A stretch of 64,000 bases of DNA from NCBI GenBank assembly GCA_937894775.1, contig CALAXC010000044.1:1-64000 (forward strand). The letters are read 5' to 3'. The notes below the pieces were generated by a model. It saw nothing but the letters and a program-made list of their open reading frames with translations, was not told the origin of the DNA and ran no database searches. The translations under genes and the position numbers were made by a program. Below are positions 27,594 through 36,132 of the stretch, one piece after another (the first letter of the stretch is position 1; each line of letters opens with the position of its first letter). The stretch comes from an uncultured Clostridia bacterium. Its GTDB lineage: Bacteria; Bacillota; Clostridia; Oscillospirales; CAG-272.

Positions 27594-28892
27594 ATGTGCG
27601 CTCAACTTTTATCTACTCAGCCCTATAAAGGTACACGAGATTTTTATCCCGAGGATATGCAGCTTCGAAATTGGTTTTTCGGTCGCATAAGCGATACACT
27701 TCGTCTTGCCTCGTTTGAAGAATATAACGCTCCTATGCTTGAATCTCTTGATATATATATTGCAAAAAGCGGAGAGGAGATAGCCAAGGAGCAGACCTAT
27801 AATTTTACCGACAGAGGTGGAAGAATGCTTGCCATCCGTCCTGAAATGACTCCTTCGGTCGCAAGAATGGTTGCTTCTAAAATGGCAGAGCTCAACTATC
27901 CGTTAAAATGGTTCTCTATTCCCAATATGTACCGTTACGAGCGTCCCCAGCGCGGCAGACTCCGTGAATTCTGGCAGCTCAACGTAGATATATTCGGTTG
28001 CGATACTTACGAAGCCGATCTTGACGTTATAGAAAGCGCTATACTCGTTCTTCGTGCATTCAATGCCGATGAAACTATGTTCAAGGTCCATATAAACAAC
28101 CGCCGTTTCTTTAACGATGTTATTGCCGCTATATGCAAAACCGACAGCGAAACATCAAAAAAGGTATCTAAAATAGTAGACAAGCGTAACAAGATAAGCA
28201 GAGAAGCTTATGAAAAAGACCTTTTTGAGCTCGGTCTTGACAGCGCTCAGATAGAAAAAATAGATGCGCTCTACACTATGAACGTAAAAGAGGCCTGTGC
28301 TCTCTGCCCCGATTCGGTTGGTGCGGGAGAATTGCTCTCACTTTTCGATATGCTTGAAAAAACCGATCTTCTCAAATACTGTGTATTCGATTTCGGTATA
28401 ATCAGAGGACTTGACTATTATACAGGAACAGTTTTTGAAGTGTTTGACGAATCCCCCGAAAATAACAGAGCTATGTTCGGTGGCGGAAGATATGACAATC
28501 TTGTGGGAATGTTTGCTAAAAATGCAAAGATCTCGGGCGTTGGATACGGAATGGGCGATGTTACGCTTGAAAACTTCCTCGTAACTCACGGTCTTATTCC
28601 CGATCTTTACGCATCCGACATAAAGGTTCTCGTTGCAAAATTCGATGACGTTCCTTACGAAAACTATATAAGCGCGGTTGCAGAGCTTCGAAATGCGGGA
28701 ATCACAACTTCTCTCTATCTTGGAACGAAAAAATTTGGAAAACAAATAGATTATGCTGTTAAAAGCCATTACAGTCACGTTCTTATAATCGGAGGTAGTG
28801 AGCTTGAAGCAGGAATCGCCAAGGTCAAGGATCTCAGAACACGTGAAGAAAAAACCGTTGCTCTCTGCGATCTTGCATCGGCTTTTAAATAA
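27594..28892 (+). CDS. hisS: Histidyl-tRNA synthetase
   Basis: 432 residues from ATG 27594 (AAAGGATG 8 bases upstream). An in-frame ATG at 27555 is only 4 bases from the -10 box and cannot be the start. It is a class II synthetase: motif 1 region PYKGTRDFYPED; motif 2 YRYERPQRGRLREFWQLNVD; the histidine-binding GLDYYTGTVFE and GGGRYDNL; and a C-terminal anticodon-binding domain (about 335-432). Because GLDYYTGTVFE and the anticodon domain are present, it is HisS rather than the HisZ regulatory paralogue. First gene of a four-gene operon. Confidence 0.95.
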   Translation: MCAQLLSTQPYKGTRDFYPEDMQLRNWFFGRISDTLRLASFEEYNAPMLESLDIYIAKSGEEIAKEQTYNFTDRGGRMLAIRPEMTPSVARMVASKMAELNYPLKWFSIPNMYRYERPQRGRLREFWQLNVDIFGCDTYEADLDVIESAILVLRAFNADETMFKVHINNRRFFNDVIAAICKTDSETSKKVSKIVDKRNKISREAYEKDLFELGLDSAQIEKIDALYTMNVKEACALCPDSVGAGELLSLFDMLEKTDLLKYCVFDFGIIRGLDYYTGTVFEVFDESPENNRAMFGGGRYDNLVGMFAKNAKISGVGYGMGDVTLENFLVTHGLIPDLYASDIKVLVAKFDDVPYENYISAVAELRNAGITTSLYLGTKKFGKQIDYAVKSHYSHVLIIGGSELEAGIAKVKDLRTREEKTVALCDLASAFK

Positions 28893-28918
28893 TTACACAC
28901 GATCACAGAGGAACGAAT

Positions 28919-29470
28919 ATGATATATATACTTTTAGCAGACGGATTTGAAGAGATTGAAGCTCTCTGCCCTCTTGATATTTTAAGACGCGCAGGTCTTT
29001 CGGTCTTGACCGTAGGTATTGACAAGCAAGAGATCGAAGGCGCTCACGGAATAACCGTAAAAGCCGATATTTCCTCAAAGGATCTGCCTATCGATTCAAT
29101 AGACAAAATTGATGCTTTGATCTTACCGGGCGGTATGCCAGGAACTAAAAATTTGGATAACAGCCAATTTGTTCACGCTATGATAGATTCAGCTATCGCG
29201 AATGATTCTTACATTGCCGCGATATGTGCAGCTCCTATGATTCTCGGCAAACGCGGAATGCTCAAAGGGCGTTTCGCGGTATGTTATCCCGGATTTGAAG
29301 AATATCTCATTGACGCAAACATTCCGAACGGTAAAAAAGTAGTAATTGACCGAAAGATCATAACCGCAAAAGGAATGGGCGTTGCCGACGAATTTGGATT
29401 TACCCTTGTTGAACTTCTCTGCTCCGAAGAAAAAGCTTTATCCATACGAAAAGCAACAATATCTGACTGA
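28919..29470 (+). CDS. DJ-1/PfpI family protein
   Basis: 183 residues, a flavodoxin-like fold of the DJ-1 family. The conserved Glu is in DGFEEIEA, the nucleophilic elbow Cys is in AAICAAPMILGK, and the LPGGMPGTKNL loop is typical of the YajL/ThiJ-like branch. Members act as glyoxalases, chaperones or protein and nucleotide deglycases; which one applies here cannot be told. AGAGGAA lies 6 bases before ATG 28919. It follows hisS by 26 bases and is translationally close to fthC. Confidence 0.9.
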   Translation: MIYILLADGFEEIEALCPLDILRRAGLSVLTVGIDKQEIEGAHGITVKADISSKDLPIDSIDKIDALILPGGMPGTKNLDNSQFVHAMIDSAIANDSYIAAICAAPMILGKRGMLKGRFAVCYPGFEEYLIDANIPNGKKVVIDRKIITAKGMGVADEFGFTLVELLCSEEKALSIRKATISD

Positions 29471-29471
29471 T

Positions 29472-30056
29472 ATGCAACAGAAGTTTTTTGACAAAAAAGA
29501 GGCGCGCAAATATCTCAGTGAGCTGAGAAACTCTTTAACAGAAAGTCAAAGAAAAGAAAAAAGCGAGAAAATTTGCGACAGAATAATTGCTTCTGACGAA
29601 TTTTCACGCTGCAAGCTTTTACTTGTCTATTACCCTATAAAAAGTGAAGTCAACATTCTTCCGCTCATACAAAAAGCATTTGAGCTTGGAAAGGAAATAG
29701 CCTTCCCTATTTCAAAAAAAAGCTCTTATCAACTTGATTTCCGCAAGGTAAACTCCTTGCAGGAGCTATCGGTCGGAGCTTACGGAATATGCGAGCCTTA
29801 TGAAAGTGCTCCTCTTCCCGCCCTTCCAATAAAAAAAGAAGAAGCTCTTTGCATCGTTCCCGCTCTCGCACTTGACAAAAACGGAGGCCGACTTGGATAC
29901 GGCAAAGGCTTTTACGACAGATTTTTAAAAAATTTTAACGGAATCTCCTTGGGGGTTGTATTCAACGAGCTTTTATGCGACTATTTACCAACCGAACCCA
30001 CTGATATACCGTTAGATATTATTATTACCGATACAGGAAGTGTAACGATAAAATGA
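29472..30056 (+). CDS. fthC: 5-formyltetrahydrofolate cyclo-ligase
   Basis: 194 residues from ATG 29472, placed one base after the preceding stop; a longer frame start would overlap the DJ-1 gene by 90 bases. It converts 5-formyl-THF to 5,10-methenyl-THF with ATP. Family features are YYPIKSEVNILPL, the phosphate-binding LALDKNGGRLGYGKGFYDRFL near the C-terminus, and the N-terminal KKEARKYLSELRNSL. No Shine-Dalgarno sequence is evident, so translation is probably coupled to the DJ-1 gene. Confidence 0.92.
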   Translation: MQQKFFDKKEARKYLSELRNSLTESQRKEKSEKICDRIIASDEFSRCKLLLVYYPIKSEVNILPLIQKAFELGKEIAFPISKKSSYQLDFRKVNSLQELSVGAYGICEPYESAPLPALPIKKEEALCIVPALALDKNGGRLGYGKGFYDRFLKNFNGISLGVVFNELLCDYLPTEPTDIPLDIIITDTGSVTIK

Positions 30057-31048
30057 AACACCGTTTTAACCCTGCGTCAGACACACCGCAAAATGCAGAA
30101 GCTTCAACAAAAGCGCCGAAAAAATCGAAGATAAAGATAATAACGCCTACACTTCTCGTTTTTTCCACTTATGCTCTTTTGCTTTTTTCAAAGATCGTTG
30201 ATCTGACACTATTAAACAGAGAAAATGAATATTATACGGTAGTTATCCTTCAGCTTATGATATTTTTGCTTCCGGGTGCTATCTGGTGCAAATACCGAGG
30301 TGAGGGATACGTAAAACGTTTACGTATGCGACTGCCAAAGCCAAGCTCATTTTTGATTATCCTAAGCGGAACCTTACTTATGATATCGGGCGGACTTCTG
30401 CTGAGTGTATTGCTTGGCGGTCTTGAATCGCTTTCGCAGAATTTTTCACTTTACGATACCTTTATATCAAAAACCGACGGAAGTATTCCGTCAAATATAT
30501 ATCTTCTCATAGCTTATGCCATAATTCCCGCTATCTGCGAAGAATTTATATTCAGAGGTATTCTGTGTCATGAATACGAAACAGGCGGAGTTGCAAGAGC
30601 TGTAGCATTTTCTTCTATTTTCTTTGCTATGCTCCACTTCAACCCGATAAATATTATGACCTATCTCTTATCGGGAATAATTCTCGCGCTTGTCCTTTAC
30701 GCAACACGTTCACTCTTTGCCGCAATGATAACGCATCTTCTCTATAACATTTTCGGTCTTTTCGGTCAAAGATATATGAATACGCTTTATAAAATAACGG
30801 GAAGCGAAACCTTTTTCGTATTTATTGTTGCATTTATATTCTTGCTTTCTGCTGCCCTCTTTTGCAGACAAGCCGCAAAGCTTTACAAAAAGCATCTTTA
30901 TGACGGCGTTTCGTCAAATTACAGAAAGCCCGTCGCTAAAACTCCCGAAGAAATACGTGCATCCTATCTTGACGTAATACTTCAGCCCGCAACGATACTC
31001 TGTGTGATATTCTATATTGCGGCATCCATAATTTATATGATAAGATAA
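30053..31048 (+). CDS. CPBP family intramembrane metalloprotease
   Basis: 331 residues with about eight transmembrane segments. The CPBP (Abi) motifs are visible: EEFIFRG (EExxxR) near residue 165 and LHFNPIN (HxxxN) about 35 residues later, followed by HLLYN. Such proteases cleave within membranes, for example CaaX-processing or bacteriocin-immunity proteins; the substrate here is unknown. Its ATG overlaps the fthC stop as ATGA. A 13-bp terminator follows 16 bases after its stop. Confidence 0.88.
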   Translation: MKHRFNPASDTPQNAEASTKAPKKSKIKIITPTLLVFSTYALLLFSKIVDLTLLNRENEYYTVVILQLMIFLLPGAIWCKYRGEGYVKRLRMRLPKPSSFLIILSGTLLMISGGLLLSVLLGGLESLSQNFSLYDTFISKTDGSIPSNIYLLIAYAIIPAICEEFIFRGILCHEYETGGVARAVAFSSIFFAMLHFNPINIMTYLLSGIILALVLYATRSLFAAMITHLLYNIFGLFGQRYMNTLYKITGSETFFVFIVAFIFLLSAALFCRQAAKLYKKHLYDGVSSNYRKPVAKTPEEIRASYLDVILQPATILCVIFYIAASIIYMIR

Positions 31049-31063
31049 TTTTTAAAAATGAAT

Positions 31064-31118
31064 AAACAGCTCCTTTTTGTCAAATGATTATTACGACAAC
31101 GAAAGGAGCTGTTTTTAT
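31064..31118 (+). terminator. Terminator of the hisS operon whose 3' arm contains the spoIIR ribosome-binding site
   Basis: A 13-bp perfect stem (31064-31076 with 31102-31114), extended by five more pairs (31077-31081 with 31095-31099), then TTTTTATT. The AAAGGAG used by spoIIR is at 31102-31108, inside the 3' arm. Any transcript carrying both arms should hide that site. Confidence 0.88.
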
Positions 31119-31119
31119 T

Positions 31120-31716
31120 ATGAAAAAAAGATTTATTGGTTTATTTCTTTCCGTTATTTTTTTGATTGGAATACTTACCGTTCTGCCGATTCACGGAGAA
31201 AGCGAAATATACACTAACGTGCTTCGTCTTCATATTTTGGCAAACTCCGATTCCGAAGAAGATCAGTCCTTGAAATTAAAAGTACGCGATGCCGTTCTCG
31301 AAAAAAGCTCTGCGCTTTTAAAAAATATCCCCACGCGCGAAGCCGCCGAAAAGATAATATCGCAAAACCTTTATATTTTAAAAAAAGCCGCACTTGATAC
31401 CATTATATCAGAGGGATATGACTATCCCGTATCTATCGAGCTTAGCGAGGAAGAATATCCTACCAAGAATTATGAAAGCTGTTCTTTCCCTGCGGGAAGA
31501 TATCTTTCACTGAGAATAAAGATCGGTGAAGCCAAAGGACAGAATTGGTGGTGTGTTCTCTTCCCTCCGCTCTGCCTATCCGCCGCAACCGACAAAGATG
31601 CTTTTACTTCCGTAGGGATCACAGACAATCAATATCAAATAATTACCGAAAGCAATAAACCTAAATACAAGATCAAATTCAAAATTCTGGAAAGCTTTAG
31701 TGAAATAGTAAATTAA
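31120..31716 (+). CDS. spoIIR: Stage II sporulation protein R
   Basis: 198 residues from ATG 31120 (AAAGGAG 11 bases upstream). In Bacillus, SpoIIR is made in the forespore under sigma F and secreted into the intermembrane space. There it activates SpoIIGA to process pro-sigma E in the mother cell. The sequence shows an N-terminal signal or anchor helix (residues 5-22) and the family core NVLRLHILANSDSEEDQSLKLKVRDAV. The end of the core reads NWWCVLFPPLCL. It is strong evidence that the organism forms endospores. I could not assign a sigma F promoter with confidence. Confidence 0.93.
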   Translation: MKKRFIGLFLSVIFLIGILTVLPIHGESEIYTNVLRLHILANSDSEEDQSLKLKVRDAVLEKSSALLKNIPTREAAEKIISQNLYILKKAALDTIISEGYDYPVSIELSEEEYPTKNYESCSFPAGRYLSLRIKIGEAKGQNWWCVLFPPLCLSAATDKDAFTSVGITDNQYQIITESNKPKYKIKFKILESFSEIVN

Positions 31717-31720
31717 AAAT

Positions 31721-32143
31721 CTATCTTTTATTTAAGCGTTCATTAAGCTTTCTTGCAGCATTTTTATCGACAGCATAAATTATTATCCACACGAGTGCAA
31801 AGCCAACTATAAATATTACTGTGAAAATAATCAACGGCATTAACGAATTTTTAATCCAACCGTTTATTAAGTAAACCAATATATAGTCTGTATAAAGTAC
31901 GGCGGCATGAATAAATATTGCAAGCGGTAATGCCAAGCGTTCAACATTGTATATTGCCGAAATACCTGCAGCAACAAATGCCATAGCCGACACAATCAAT
32001 ATCTGTTTTGAAAGTTCAATAAACCCAAGAGTTCCCTCTACACCTGCAATCTCCAAAGAAATATACACTATTGCCATAATCACAGGACCAAAGCCAAATG
32101 CTACCAGTCCTCTTTTACAAAAATTTTTTACAAACTCTTTCAT
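31721..32143 (-). CDS. DUF3021 family membrane protein
   Basis: 140 residues, four predicted transmembrane segments (about 12-32, 45-65, 72-95, 100-125), ending in a basic tail. I recognise it as DUF3021 by its size, topology and its pairing with a LytTR regulator, an arrangement common in Firmicutes. Its ATG overlaps the LytTR stop as ATGA, with GGAG 9 bases upstream. Such proteins probably sense membrane or solute conditions for the partner regulator; that is inference. It converges on spoIIR with a gap of only four bases and no clear terminator. Confidence 0.82.
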   Translation of the reverse strand: MKEFVKNFCKRGLVAFGFGPVIMAIVYISLEIAGVEGTLGFIELSKQILIVSAMAFVAAGISAIYNVERLALPLAIFIHAAVLYTDYILVYLINGWIKNSLMPLIIFTVIFIVGFALVWIIIYAVDKNAARKLNERLNKR

Positions 32144-32580
32144 CTCTTCATTCTCCTTTTAATCTCAGCAAAGCATCTACGTGATACGTAATCGCTGTAT
32201 CCACACTTAAATTCAACCGACACGCCCCCGCTAAAATCACTTTTAAATCGGGATATTGCTCTTTCATTTGCAATCGCCGATTTGTTTATCTTTACAAAAT
32301 ATCCCGGCAATAGCTGTTCTATCTCATACAAGCGCTCTTTTATAAAATAGTGCTTTCCGTCAGCTGAAATCAGTTCAGTCTTGCCTCCCATCACAAAAAT
32401 ACATTCAACGTTTTCAAAGTTCAATTTTAAAAATTCATTTTCGGAATATACCGTTATTTCATTCTCTCCCGAATAATTTCTTACAAGATTTTCGATATCG
32501 TCGATAAATGAATTCTTTTTATTGACAACAACGCTCACACTTTCTTCGGCATTAGTGTCTATCGTAATCATAAACTTCAT
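32140..32580 (-). CDS. LytTR-domain DNA-binding regulator
   Basis: 146 residues. The C-terminal LytTR domain (about 50-146) has the expected pattern: YFIKERLYEIEQLLPGYFVK, then INKSAIANERAISRFK, ending with YSDYVSRRCFAEIKRR. No receiver domain precedes it, only about 45 residues, so it is the stand-alone LytTR type that usually works with a membrane partner such as the DUF3021 protein encoded next. It starts at ATG 32580, 8 bases after GGAGG. It probably regulates its own two-gene operon. Confidence 0.88.
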   Translation of the reverse strand: MKFMITIDTNAEESVSVVVNKKNSFIDDIENLVRNYSGENEITVYSENEFLKLNFENVECIFVMGGKTELISADGKHYFIKERLYEIEQLLPGYFVKINKSAIANERAISRFKSDFSGGVSVEFKCGYSDYVSRRCFAEIKRRMKR

Positions 32581-32620
32581 ATTTTCACCTCCAGAAATAT
32601 TCTATCACATCTTTTGAGTA

Positions 32621-32655
32621 AAAAAAAGACCTTTCAAGTAATCGGTCTTTTTTTT
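32621..32655 (-). terminator. Terminator after the DUF1836 gene
   Basis: Arms AAAAAAAGACC (32621-32631) and GGTCTTTTTTT (32644-32654) around a 12-base loop; it could function on either strand. It separates the DUF1836 gene from the LytTR-DUF3021 pair. Confidence 0.85.
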
Positions 32656-32668
32656 AGTACAATCGGTA

Positions 32669-33415
32669 TTATTCTTTAGCTTTAACCTTTGCTTTTGAGG
32701 TCACCTTTGCTATTTTAACCTCTGTTTTTGCCTCAACCTTTGCCACTTTAGCTTCGGCTCTCGCAACACGCGCCTCGCCTTTAGCACTTATTTTTTCTTT
32801 TTTTCGTTCGATCTTCTGCTCACGTTTTCCTGCAGCAGCTTGAGCATTTTCCTCTTCCTCGGAAAGTGGAAATCTACTATCTATCATAGCCTGCGATATA
32901 TGTTTAAGCTGTGCGCTGAGAGCTGAAATAGCACATATCAAACTGACATAATCAAGATCATTCTGCAGATCAAGTTCGTTTTGTTCTACTATTCCGTCAA
33001 TTATCTTTTCCGCGCACTCTTTATTTAAATCCTTGATACGCAAATGTCGGTCATAAATTTTGGTAAGTCCCTCACCGTCAAAGCTATCGACCTCATACAT
33101 TCCTTTAAGCAATCTCTTTATTTCACCTATAGAAAGTGTACTTTTGAGTGTATATATCATCAGCATTTGCAATATCTGTTCTTTATCGTACTTTTTACCT
33201 TTAACAGGTGTTATCAAGCCCTCTTTTGAGTAATTATTTATCATCGTCTTTGTGAGCTGACGGTCGTGATATCGCTCGGAACCGTCTTTTAAGCGTTCCG
33301 AAATAAGATTTAATATCTGATCTATGTACAGATCTATCGTAGGAATATCTTCACTTTTCAGCTCCGCTTCATCAAGAGCATCCTCAAACGTTTTTTTGAG
33401 CATCATTTCATCCAT
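32669..33415 (-). CDS. DUF1836 protein, MerR-like putative regulator with a coiled-coil tail
   Basis: 248 residues. The N-terminal and central parts (about 40-120) read LTKTMINNYSKEGLITPVKG, then KKYDKEQILQMLMIYTLK, a winged-helix pattern like MerR proteins and typical of DUF1836. The last 55 residues are an Ala/Lys/Val/Glu repeat (KVAKVEAKTEVKIAKV) that is probably helical, longer than usual for the family. It is transcribed from its own sigma-A promoter and closed by a terminator. The role is unknown; DNA binding is inferred from the helix-turn-helix likeness. Confidence 0.8.
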   Translation of the reverse strand: MDEMMLKKTFEDALDEAELKSEDIPTIDLYIDQILNLISERLKDGSERYHDRQLTKTMINNYSKEGLITPVKGKKYDKEQILQMLMIYTLKSTLSIGEIKRLLKGMYEVDSFDGEGLTKIYDRHLRIKDLNKECAEKIIDGIVEQNELDLQNDLDYVSLICAISALSAQLKHISQAMIDSRFPLSEEEENAQAAAGKREQKIERKKEKISAKGEARVARAEAKVAKVEAKTEVKIAKVTSKAKVKAKE

Positions 33416-33451
33416 ATAGTTTTAAAAACCTCATTATCCGTTATTTACTTT

Positions 33452-33480
33452 ATGATACACCATTTTAAAAAGTATGTCAA
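33452..33480 (-). promoter_or_regulatory. Sigma-A promoter of the DUF1836 gene
   Basis: TTGACA (33475-33480), a 17-base spacer, TATCAT (33452-33457) on the minus strand. Confidence 0.75.
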
Positions 33481-33519
33481 GCATTTTTTGATCATATATC
33501 TAAAAACTTGACAAAGATA

Positions 33520-33549
33520 TTGCAAAATATACCTTTCATATGGTATAAT
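33520..33549 (+). promoter_or_regulatory. Sigma-A promoter of the plus-strand membrane-protein gene
   Basis: TTGCAA (33520-33525), an 18-base spacer and a perfect TATAAT (33544-33549). A consensus TTGACA is 12 bases further upstream but too far from this -10. Confidence 0.65.
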
Positions 33550-33577
33550 TAATAAAATAACTGCCGTGAGGTATGAT

Positions 33578-34111
33578 ATGGCGAATTTACAATTATACGA
33601 ACGTTTTATAAAAGTCAAAAACTCAAAGCAAAAAATGAAGCTTATAAGCGCTATCCTCGGATACATTATTTTCTTTGTATTTTGGGTATTTCTTGGGATA
33701 TACAATCTCGAAAAATCAATACTTATATTTATTGCCGGAATACTTTCGGATATTCTTTTGATATTTTTAACAAGCAAATACTGTTTTATGGAATTCGAGT
33801 ATTCCTTTTATATGAACTCATTTTCGATCGCTAAGATATACGGAAAAAAGAAACGTAAACACGTTATTGAAGCGGATATGACGAAGCTTCTTATGATAGC
33901 CCCCGCAACTGAGGAAAATATAGAAAAGGCAGACCGTTTCAATCCTGAATCACGCATAATTGCGGTATCAAGCGAGCAAGCGGAAAATATATGGCTCTGC
34001 GTTACGGGTGAAGAAAACGAAGAACGTCAGCTCATTTTCTTTGAAGCCGACGAAAGATCCCTGTCTATTCTTAAGTCCTGCGCGCCTTCTGTCTTCGCAA
34101 AGAAAATTTAA
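33578..34111 (+). CDS. Conserved two-helix membrane protein, DUF6106-like
   Basis: 177 residues from ATG 33578 (GAGGT 5 bases upstream; a GTG 12 bases earlier overlaps that site). Two transmembrane helices (about 24-45 and 50-70) are followed by a soluble domain beginning CFMEFEYSFYMNSFSIAKIYG, a short basic patch KKKRK, and LLMIAPATEENIEKADRF. It resembles a clostridial family annotated DUF6106; I am only moderately sure. It lies just before an M50 protease of SpoIVFB type, with a hairpin between them. Confidence 0.65.
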   Translation: MANLQLYERFIKVKNSKQKMKLISAILGYIIFFVFWVFLGIYNLEKSILIFIAGILSDILLIFLTSKYCFMEFEYSFYMNSFSIAKIYGKKKRKHVIEADMTKLLMIAPATEENIEKADRFNPESRIIAVSSEQAENIWLCVTGEENEERQLIFFEADERSLSILKSCAPSVFAKKI

Positions 34112-34118
34112 TATTCTT

Positions 34119-34163
34119 ATCCCCTGCAACATAAGATTTAATATCTTTTTTGCGGGGGGTTTT
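34119..34163 (+). other. Terminator-like hairpin enclosing the ribosome-binding site of the M50 protease gene
   Basis: Left arm CCCCTGCAA (34121-34129) pairs with TTGCGGGGG (34150-34158, one T-G pair). A second inner stem AAGAT/ATCTT lies at 34133-34137 and 34143-34147. A run of four T follows directly before the ATG. The G-rich 3' arm is the only candidate ribosome-binding site. Confidence 0.75.
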
Positions 34164-34763
34164 ATGTTAAGACAAAAGCTAAAAATAAAACTTACATTTT
34201 CAGGCATCTTAATGATCGCTGCATTATTTATTACACATTCATATCTCTCATTAGCCGCTATTATCGCCGCCGCCCTGCACGAGGCAGGACATCTTATCGC
34301 CGCTAAGCTTTGTAAAATCCCCGTAAAAGAACTAAAACTTGGTATCTTTGGCGCAGCACTTAGCATATCAGACGAATTCAGGTCTTATAAAAAAGAGATA
34401 ATTCTTTCAGTTTCAGGTCCGCTTATAAATCTTATTTCGGTACTTTTTCTTTATCCCATCTTCAAAAACAATAACGGATTTTCAAATCTTTTTTTAGCGG
34501 CTTCGCTTTTTCTCGGTTTGCTTAATCTTATGCCGATATACGATTTTGACGGTGGAAGAGTGCTTTTTTGTACAGTTTCATATTTTTTCTCACCCGATGC
34601 CGCAATAAAAGTTTTAAAAGTAACGTCAGCGGTTTTGATTTTTTCACTCTGGAGTCTTTCAATCTATTTACTCATAAGGCTTTCAAGCTCGCTTTCGCTA
34701 TTTATTTTTTCATTATCGCTGTTTTCAAAATTTTTTATTCGACAAGAAAATTTTATATATTGA
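34164..34763 (+). CDS. M50 site-2-type intramembrane protease, SpoIVFB-like
   Basis: 199 residues from ATG 34164. The zinc motif HEAGH is at 39-43 inside a hydrophobic helix. The second metal motif near the C-terminal half reads NLMPIYDFDGGRVL, with Asp where the family has LDGG. About five transmembrane segments are present. In Bacillus, SpoIVFB cleaves pro-sigma K in the mother cell; size and topology fit that group, but no SpoIVFA or sigK is nearby. A general M50 protease is the alternative. A longer upstream frame overlaps the preceding gene and is rejected. Confidence 0.85.
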   Translation: MLRQKLKIKLTFSGILMIAALFITHSYLSLAAIIAAALHEAGHLIAAKLCKIPVKELKLGIFGAALSISDEFRSYKKEIILSVSGPLINLISVLFLYPIFKNNNGFSNLFLAASLFLGLLNLMPIYDFDGGRVLFCTVSYFFSPDAAIKVLKVTSAVLIFSLWSLSIYLLIRLSSSLSLFIFSLSLFSKFFIRQENFIY

Positions 34764-34778
34764 AAACAAAAGAAATAC

Positions 34779-34840
34779 CGCCAAAATCCAACGCAAAAAG
34801 AAGATTTTTTTAATTTTTGCGAGAATTTTGGCGATTTTTT
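34779..34840 (+). terminator. Terminator after the M50 protease gene
   Basis: Outer stem CGCCAAAAT / ATTTTGGCG (34779-34787 with 34825-34833), inner stem CGCAAAAA / TTTTTGCG (34792-34799 with 34814-34821), then ATTTTTT. Confidence 0.85.
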
Positions 34841-34891
34841 AATATTTATTCAAAATAATGTCGCTTTTTTTCATTTTTTTATTAAAATATA

Positions 34892-34920
34892 TTGCTTTTT
34901 TGCTGAATTTCTGTTACAAT
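34892..34920 (+). promoter_or_regulatory. Probable promoter of the pot operon
   Basis: TTGCTT (34892-34897), a 17-base spacer, TACAAT (34915-34920), leaving a leader of about 85 bases before potA. The surrounding sequence is very T-rich, so this is a moderate call. Confidence 0.55.
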
Positions 34921-35010
34921 ATTGCTTACCGATTAAAAAATAAAAAAACTGTGTTGTTCCTATATTTTTTATCGGGTTCATTACTTTTTTTGAAGGAGTT
35001 TTTTGGTGGA

Positions 35011-36132
35011 ATGAACAACAAACTGGTGGAATTAAAAAATGTTTCCAAATCGTTTGACGGAGAAATAGTGCTTTCCAATTTGAGCCTATATATCAATGAC
35101 AAGGAATTTATGACTCTGCTGGGGCCCTCGGGCTGCGGAAAAACTACTACGTTAAGAATAATCGGTGGATTTGAGTCTGCCGATCAGGGTGATGTCTACT
35201 TTGACGGAGTTCGTATAAATGACGTCCCCCCTTACAAAAGAAACGTAAATACCGTATTTCAGAAATACGCGCTCTTCCCTCACCTTAACGTTTATGACAA
35301 CATAGCCTTTGGCTTAAGAGTTGCAAAAGTTAAAGAGGACGAGATCAAAGAACGTGTTGCTGAAATGCTCTCTCTTGTAAACCTCAGAGGCTTTGAAAAG
35401 AGAAATGTTTCTCTTCTTTCAGGCGGTCAGCAGCAACGTGTTGCTATCGCAAGAGCTCTTATAAACAAGCCTAAGGTCCTTCTTTTGGACGAGCCTCTCG
35501 GAGCACTTGATTTAAAACTTCGTAAGGATATGCAAATAGAACTAAAAAATATCCAGAAGAAAACAGGTATCACCTTTGTATACGTAACACACGATCAGGA
35601 AGAAGCGCTTTCTATGTCCGATACTATCGTTGTTATGGCAAACGGTAAGATCCAGCAGATAGGTTCTCCTACCGATATCTACAACGAACCCAAGAATGCT
35701 TTTGTTGCCGACTTTATCGGTGAATCCAATATTCTTGACGGTATTATGATCGAGGACTTTTCGGTAAAATTTGCAGGACAGATATTCAACTGTCTTGATA
35801 AGGGCTTTGAAAAGAATGAACCTGTTGACGTTGTTGTACGTCCTGAGGACGTTGACGTTGTTGCCGTTGACAAGGGTATGCTTGTAGGAACTGTTACAAA
35901 CGTTACCTTTAAAGGCGATTATTACGAAATAATCGTTGACGTTGAAGGCTTTAAGTGGATGCTTGAAACCTCAGACTTTGTCGGTGTTTCCGAAGTTATC
36001 GGTCTTTACATCGAACCCGATGCGATCCACATAATGAAGAAATCTGAATATTCCAATATGTTTGGCGACTATTCAACCTTCTCCGATGAAATGGAGCATC
36101 TTTCGGATATCGTTGAGGAGGAAGAAGAATGA
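35011..36132 (+). CDS. potA: Spermidine/putrescine ABC transporter ATPase PotA
   Basis: 373 residues from ATG 35011; the AAGGAG is 12 bases away and a GGTGGA is adjacent. Motifs: Walker [12 protein letters not shown]-loop [12 protein letters not shown], signature [16 protein letters not shown], Walker [13 protein letters not shown], switch THDQEEAL. The C-terminal TOBE-like domain (about 290-350) has [10 protein letters not shown]. The final residues are acidic (VEEEEE). It powers polyamine import with the PotB and PotC-PotD proteins encoded next; the stop overlaps potB as ATGA. Confidence 0.93.
   Translation: MNNKLVELKNVSKSFDGEIVLSNLSLYINDKEFMTLLGPSGCGKTTTLRIIGGFESADQGDVYFDGVRINDVPPYKRNVNTVFQKYALFPHLNVYDNIAFGLRVAKVKEDEIKERVAEMLSLVNLRGFEKRNVSLLSGGQQQRVAIARALINKPKVLLLDEPLGALDLKLRKDMQIELKNIQKKTGITFVYVTHDQEEALSMSDTIVVMANGKIQQIGSPTDIYNEPKNAFVADFIGESNILDGIMIEDFSVKFAGQIFNCLDKGFEKNEPVDVVVRPEDVDVVAVDKGMLVGTVTNVTFKGDYYEIIVDVEGFKWMLETSDFVGVSEVIGLYIEPDAIHIMKKSEYSNMFGDYSTFSDEMEHLSDIVEEEEE

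Noticed and set aside
33508..33513. TTGACA at 33508 as the -35 box for the plus-strand gene at 33578
   Set aside because: It is 30 bases from the TATAAT at 33544, too far for sigma A; TTGCAA at 33520 with an 18-base spacer fits better.
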